Assembly: GCA_030704615.1 (NCBI GenBank)
Contig: CM060733.1
Location: forward strand, 54,312,001 to 54,376,000
Reading direction: 5' to 3'
DNA: 64,000 nucleotides
Source of the DNA: Takakia lepidozioides
Lineage: Eukaryota; Streptophyta; Takakiopsida; Takakiales; Takakiaceae
Part shown: in pieces, positions 58,291-64,000 of the stretch
Layout: each line of letters opens with the position of its first letter
Numbering within the stretch: position 1 is the stretch's first letter
Position numbers and translations under genes: made by a program
Notes under the pieces: model-generated
Told to the model about the DNA's origin: nothing
Database searches by the model: none
Seen by the model: only the letters and a program-made list of their open reading frames with translations

Positions 58291-59650
58291 AGTTCATAAT
58301 TACCACTTCACCGGCTACAGTCTCATTAGTTTACAACAAAAGCAATGTTAGCTTGTTTAGGATCATCTCGACTTCACATGTACATAACAACATTGCAAAA
58401 AATTTCACGCAAAATTGGTTGATGTGTGTTATAGTATTTCTCAAGAACAGTGAGTCTTTCCTAATTGTGAGAGACCATGAGCCAAGGCACCCCTTGTCCC
58501 CTAAAAGATATGGTGGTATACTTTCTTGACCTGATTCAAGTCTTGATATTAATCCATCTTTCAAGAGTCATCTTATACAAGCCGCTTTTAAGTTGGACGC
58601 TTTCAAGGAGATTGACATATACGTCAATGAATCTTATCTATGAGTCAATCACCATTTGAAGAACAATGTTATTTTTTTTTTCGATTGAATTAATCACTTT
58701 TATATTACCCAGGAAGACGCACAATGGTAATCATTAATGTGTGAACCATATATGGCACATTGTATGACACTAGGTTATAAAGTCCCACAAATATCTTGAA
58801 TTCCCTCATCACTTTATCCATTCTATGTCTTGTTGGCCATTGGATTTGTCGTTGAAAGTCAACACATATAGCTTGACATACATTTTTCAAAGCTAAATGG
58901 GCTCTGATTAATCTACCAATATCAATTTATTCTGAGATAGTAAGGTAACATGCTCCATGAGCTAATTTGTAGCTAGATTTTATTTTTATTTTTATTTTTA
59001 TTTATAAAGGGGATGAAGCCCCAATATTTTATTTTGAATAAGGGGAAAAATAAAACCCCAGTGGGGGTCATAAAGCATACACACCATACGGCAAGGGCCT
59101 ACAATTGCTAAGTGATAATTGGTCTCTTTGCGACAAATAAGAGATTTTTCGTCCCCATTATCTACCAAAAAGTCCAGCTACCGTTATCGGATTGAATGAG
59201 GGGAAAAAGGCTGAACCATACATCAGATCTAAGCTTTAAGGACAAGACCTTATTTCCGCATCAATTATAGCATGTTTATGAATCGCTCTTCATGTAGAGC
59301 TCTAATCAAATATAACATTCATAGTAATATGAAAAACATGGAAAAACATCGATGCTTGCATCATGGCTATATATGCTACATTATTCTATTGTTGATTCAT
59401 ATTTATACAAAAACTGAAGAGCATGAATCACATAAGGAACCAAAATATAGCCATTCAAAATGGCCTCGTAGGTAATTAATCAAAATCAACTGCACGTAAA
59501 TAATAAAAAAACCCTAGATCCAATTCCCAATAATGTATACACTTGGCAGTCCCACAATTAATAATTGGTGTAATTTACTTGTGAATACTTCTTTGCATAT
59601 GATCAATATATTGAGTTGCAAAACCACTAAATCCCCAAGTTCCTCACAAC
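58291..59650. other. Intergenic, AT-rich, no gene seen
   Basis: No recognised motif; a short T-rich repeat 'tttttatt' occurs at 58978-59005. Confidence 0.4.
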
Positions 59651-59651
59651 C

Positions 59652-60299
59652 TAGGGGAAGTCACTCGAGAGACCATGTGCGATAAAACATAGGGTCCAAC
59701 AAATTATTGAAAAAAAAATTTATAAAAGATTTATTTTTAACAAAGGGTTATGGTATTATGAAAATTACATTTATAAAAAAAAATTGGGGGTACTTCTTTG
59801 CATTTGTGTTACAAATTTCTTAAAAAATATATATGGGCAGAAGAAAAAGGTGGTTGTGGAGCTAGGATTCCCTTCACCCTTATGATTACTGTCACTTTAA
59901 CTTATCAGCCAGAGAAAAACTTGTATGTGTTAGATAACAATGATGCAGACTCATTGAATAATGTTAGTGAACGACAGTAGGCCGTATTCGCCTAAATAAA
60001 GTTCATGTATTTTGTTGTTTGTTGTGCATGTGTTGCTATTGTTTTTATTTTTATTTTTCGTTCAAAACTAACTTTATATAATATTTTAAAAATAGATTTG
60101 GGTGCTAATAAGAAAATCTAGTATTTTTTATAATTCAAAATAGGGTGTCTACAAAAAACCCATATTACAAAATTATGTAATGCAACGGTATAAACAAAAC
60201 AAAACAAAAACAAAAACAAAAACCCAAATAATACCCCCCAACTATATACCCATTGTTCGCAGATGGTAACAAAATGTTACAAGGAGTGATCTCCCCGGA
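59652..60299. repeat. Direct repeat, left copy (~0.65 kb)
   Basis: Matches 63242-63799 block by block: 'ctaggggaagtcactcg', 'tgcgataaaacatagggtcc', 'gttgtggagctaggattcc', 'tataattcaaaatagggtgt' and 'cagatggtaacaaaat', ending ctccccgg. Confidence 0.85.
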
Positions 60300-63241
60300 C
60301 TCACAACACCAACGAAGAAGGTCATGCTGAAGTTTCAAGTACATAAAATGCATGAAGAATTTAACCCAAAAAATCCAAAACCTTCAAGAGATTTAGGTTT
60401 ATGATGTCGTCTGCATGCTCAGTGTTACGAGAGACAGTGCAAGTCATGACTTGCTCACAACACATACATCGTGGGGCTAAAATGACAGTTCGTATATGAA
60501 CGTCTGACAATTTATCCAACCAGATAAGAGACCAAAAACTACTCCATATTGTCAACTAAGTGCAAGATGCACTTCAATAAGGCCTCCCAACGGTTTCTAC
60601 AATGATGTTCATGATAGAATGATACCTAAAGAATTCAAAATATATATATATATATTATTCATTGTGAGCCTTGAGGTAACTAATTCCCATGAGAATGTGA
60701 ACCGCCATCCAGGCCTTCAGTTTCAGGGACAGTAAAGAGAACCCAAAATCAACCTCTATTTCTCCTCCCCCTATGCAAGTCAAAGCTTTGGGCATATAGG
60801 TTGGTCACGAGGCATATCTTTCAACATCCACAAAGGCCAAAAAAGAAAAAAGAAATCCACAAGTGAACAAGATTCAGGAAAATCATGCGCAATCTACCTA
60901 TGTTATCACCACTCCAAACTAGTTCCAGTAATGATGTCGTTGAGGAATTCCACATGTCATCAAATCAAAATTTCAAGTTGGGAGGCCACTCATGCGAGTT
61001 TGGGGGCAATTCATATGTCCCAATTCCCGCAAACCATCACCTATGTCACAACAAAAATCCCACATATCTGTAGGCTCTAACTCAAAAGTTCTTGATTTTT
61101 TCCTGATTTCTTCATCAAGGTCAAAGTCTAAATCAGATAATTTGGAGTCAAATCTAAATCAGTGACATTCTCAATATTCTTTATATACCCCTTATTCATG
61201 ACATCATTCATATGAAAAGGCAAACATGAATCACAAGACACACATTGGTGACAAGGAAGGGTGTGTACCCTAAGGCCCCAAAACATGGACACTGTCAAGA
61301 TCAGATCTGTAGCAGTATATATATCAAAAGATTTCTCAACTACATTGCACAGTACCATACGGATATTCATGGCCCCAAAAGAACTTGCAAAATCGGGCCA
61401 CACTTAATCTCTCAAAATTATATTTATCTCTTGGGAGAATTCATGTGGGTCTCCATCCTCCTTCTTATGAATTCACCCCAAAATATATGCAACATGTTTC
61501 TTCCACAAGTATCTAAACGAAGCAGGATTGGGAAAGACATGAATACGCACACCCGACGTGACACAAGTTGCATGCACAGCGTAGCTGCAGCATGAGCCTA
61601 GACCCCGTGAGCTTGTGAGTTGGACTCATGTTTTGCCTACTAAGCGTGAGCGTAGGTTTACATTGGAACGCGGGGTGGTGAAGTATGAGTAGGTCCTATA
61701 GCCGAGGGAAAGACAAGAATGGCCTATTACCGTGGGAAAAAGACTAGTGTGAGTAGAAAAAAAAACAAAAACAATCATGTAATATTCACATGTAGACCAC
61801 ATTTGCAATTTTTATCGGATCCCCTGATCTGGTCGTGTCCCTCAACATCAACTCAATTGTATCGTAACCCTTCCATCCAGACCGTTCCCTTAAAAAATCG
61901 CGATACTTTGTCTGTTATGTGAGTGCTCACACCATGTCGTTGATGGTAGCAATATACAAGTCGCATCTCTAGAATCAGACGAGGAAGCCTAAGTGCAACG
62001 CCAGGACACTCCTCTTCTGAGTAATCCCACCACCTGGTATGGTGGTTAGCTCGTATGCGTGCAGAAGTGTATCCAAAGTATCTTCCTACAACAATAGAAC
62101 GTCGCCTTTAGTTGCAGGGAAATTCTGGGGAACATTTCCATGCCTATCAACAATCTGCAGAAGTGGCGACGACAGAGGGTTGGATGAGTTGATTGCTTTC
62201 TCAGATTGCTGCAATAATGTATTGTGAATTGTTTCTGTCAAAAATTCATAATGACATGTTTGCAACGTCCTCAAGGGATATGTCCTGCAACACAAAGGCA
62301 ACACAAAGGCGATCATAACATTATTCCGTATTGTAGACAATACCACATTATCATAGAAAGTAGGGAAAATGTCATGATCGTTAACGATTGTGACACTTGA
62401 CTTTATCTCGAAATTGTTAAAATCCTTTATAGATTGTTTTTTTTTTTTTTTTTTTTTTTTTCTTGGTTCGATATGCGAATGTCATGATCATTGACGATCA
62501 TAACATTTTTCCATGCCCACTGCACGTCTAGATTGATGCACTTGCTTATTGGATAGACATCATTTTTTAGCAAATGGTTCATCATAATGATACATGTCTA
62601 CACCACAATTGGACTGTCTCACCATTGTTTCTACGTTGGAAGCTTATTTGAAATGTTGACTAGTCAGCAATGGACAAAGTTTATCATATCTAAGCTAAGG
62701 CTAATAGACCTTGAGTTCACGTCATCAACAAAGTGCATGCAATTGCATTTAGGACATAGAGGTAGTTGCAAGATAAGGTTGACAAAAAACGGCAGATACT
62801 TCCATGGAAGTCCATGACCAAATTTAAATTGACGATATTTTCCCAAATAATTTGAAATGATGATAGACAATGATATATGTAACATTTTTAGTATAGGGTC
62901 TTACCCCAAACATCAAAGATAATTTTTACTATAAATTTTAGTCTTTAACTTGAATAAAATTTGATATATCAAAAATTAAAATTTACATCAATTTATCTAT
63001 ATACAACCAAGCCATTGTAGATTATAATTTTGTATCATTTGCAGTAAAATATGACACCTCAAAAGCCCAAATTACACGAAGCGACATTATAATGCTTCTT
63101 CATCCTAAATGATTACTGCCTTATCTTGAAAGGTGGATACTTTGAACTTTAGATCAGGGTTCACCTAAGTTATTCTCACACAAACATCCAACCATTGGGA
63201 TACGCGTTCTAGTGCTCGTACCACATATAACAAGGTTGAAA
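60300..63241. other. Sequence between the direct repeats; no gene seen
   Basis: About 2.9 kb without a recognisable coding motif on either strand. It holds (TA)n at 60645-60655 and a T run of about 26 at 62437-62461. Confidence 0.45.
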
Positions 63242-63799
63242 CTAGGGGAAGTCACTCGGCATGAAATCCAAACCATGTGCGATAAAACATAGGGTCCAAC
63301 AAACTCTTGAAAAATAAAAATTCTAAGAGATTTAATTTTAACAAAAGGTTGTGATATTATGAAAATTATATTTATAAAAAAAATAGGGGTACTTCTTTGC
63401 CTTTGAGTTATGGGATAAAAAAAAAGGAGGGTTGTGGAGCTAGGATTCCTTTCACCATTGTGATTCCACTGGTGGATGAACGTAAGTAGGTGAATATGGA
63501 TGGATGAAGCTGGATGAAGTTACAAGGAGGTCACGATTTGTCTTACTCTAACAGCTAGTTTAGGACTAGGATCCGGATTAAAGCATACAGAACTTTATAT
63601 AATACTTCAAAATAAATTTGGGTGCTAGTAAAAGAATATAGTATTTTTTATAATTCAAAATAGGGTGTCTACAAAAAAATCTTATTACAAAATTATTTAA
63701 TGCAAGGGTACCAAAAAAAAAACCAAATAATATCCCCCAACTATACACCCTTTGTTCACAGATGGTAACAAAATTTTACAAGGAGTTATCTCCCCGGGT
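63242..63799. repeat. Direct repeat, right copy (~0.56 kb)
   Basis: Partner of 59652-60299, with several indels, including a segment around 63470-63590 not present in the left copy. Confidence 0.85.
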
Positions 63800-63962
63800 G
63801 TAGAAAATACAATTGTCCAATCTGACACCTTTCACAATTTTTTATTTTATTTTATTTTTCACAATTAATAATGTGTTATGGTATTAATGACGAATGACAT
63901 ATAAAGAGAGGCATGTTTATCATACTTATTACCACATCATGTTATTATTTAGTATTTAGTAT

Positions 63963-64000
63963 TTATTTGAAAAGGGAAACACCTAGGAGCGACTGCTCAC
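63963..64000. repeat. Start of a dispersed repeat cut by the window end
   Basis: AAAGGGAAACACCTAGGAGCGACTGCTCAC resembles 41129-41158 (aaagggaaaccacctgggagcgacagctcac). Only the first part is inside the window. Confidence 0.55.

Overview
This is a window of plant nuclear DNA: spliceosomal genes with GT-AG introns, a nuclear tRNA with a pol III stop, and long AT-rich intergenic stretches full of decayed transposons. A piggyBac element and a Ty3/gypsy element with a built-in cytosine methyltransferase, both unusual for a flowering plant, together with an RMF-type F-box gene, make a non-seed land plant (bryophyte, lycophyte or fern) the best guess. The species cannot be fixed from the sequence.

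Host genes are few. They are tRNA-Val(CAC) at 1.07 kb, a three-exon mitochondrial ribosomal protein mL43 gene (24.70-25.31 kb, +), a multi-exon F-box gene facing it tail to tail (25.89-27.89 kb, -), and an intact five-exon GDSL lipase/esterase-like gene (37.92-40.40 kb, -) whose catalytic His is Asn. Broken host genes are the last exon of a cytochrome P450 (14.31-14.57 kb, -), the start of a PMT-type methyltransferase (48.4-49.6 kb, +), and pieces of a transportin-3/MOS14-like importin (49.7-50.2 kb + and about 52.0 kb -).

The most striking object is a 9.55-kb Ty3/gypsy retrotransposon (4754-14306) inserted at the 3' end of the P450. In order it carries a Tudor-like domain, Gag with two zinc knuckles, an aspartic protease remnant, a cytosine-5 DNA methyltransferase, RT/RNase H, and an integrase that runs in one frame into a C-terminal PHD finger. 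It thus combines a chromatin 'writer' with two candidate 'readers'. Its primer-binding site is a perfect 16-nt complement of its own LTR, as in self-priming (Tf1/sushi-like) elements, and its ends are permuted as if a two-LTR circle had been opened inside one LTR.

A second autonomous-type element is a complete piggyBac (28902-32707) with perfect 17-bp inverted ends, TTAA on both sides and all three catalytic Asp codons, but a frameshifted transposase. A 723-bp non-autonomous piggyBac relative lies at 19.3-20.0 kb. Two TA-flanked MITE families are each present twice (18.4/36.1 kb and 45.1/57.7 kb).

The rest holds tandem and inverted repeats: a palindromic array (17.9-18.3 kb), a 1.2-kb TGTAACCC-type minisatellite (34.0-35.2 kb), a foldback (14.7-15.3 kb), a GGGAAAACC-rich tract (50.4-50.7 kb), tandem duplications at 35.4 and 52.5-53.5 kb, and a 0.6-kb direct repeat pair at 59.7/63.2 kb. 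Coordinates of exons and repeats were read by eye; similarities to families are recalled, not searched.
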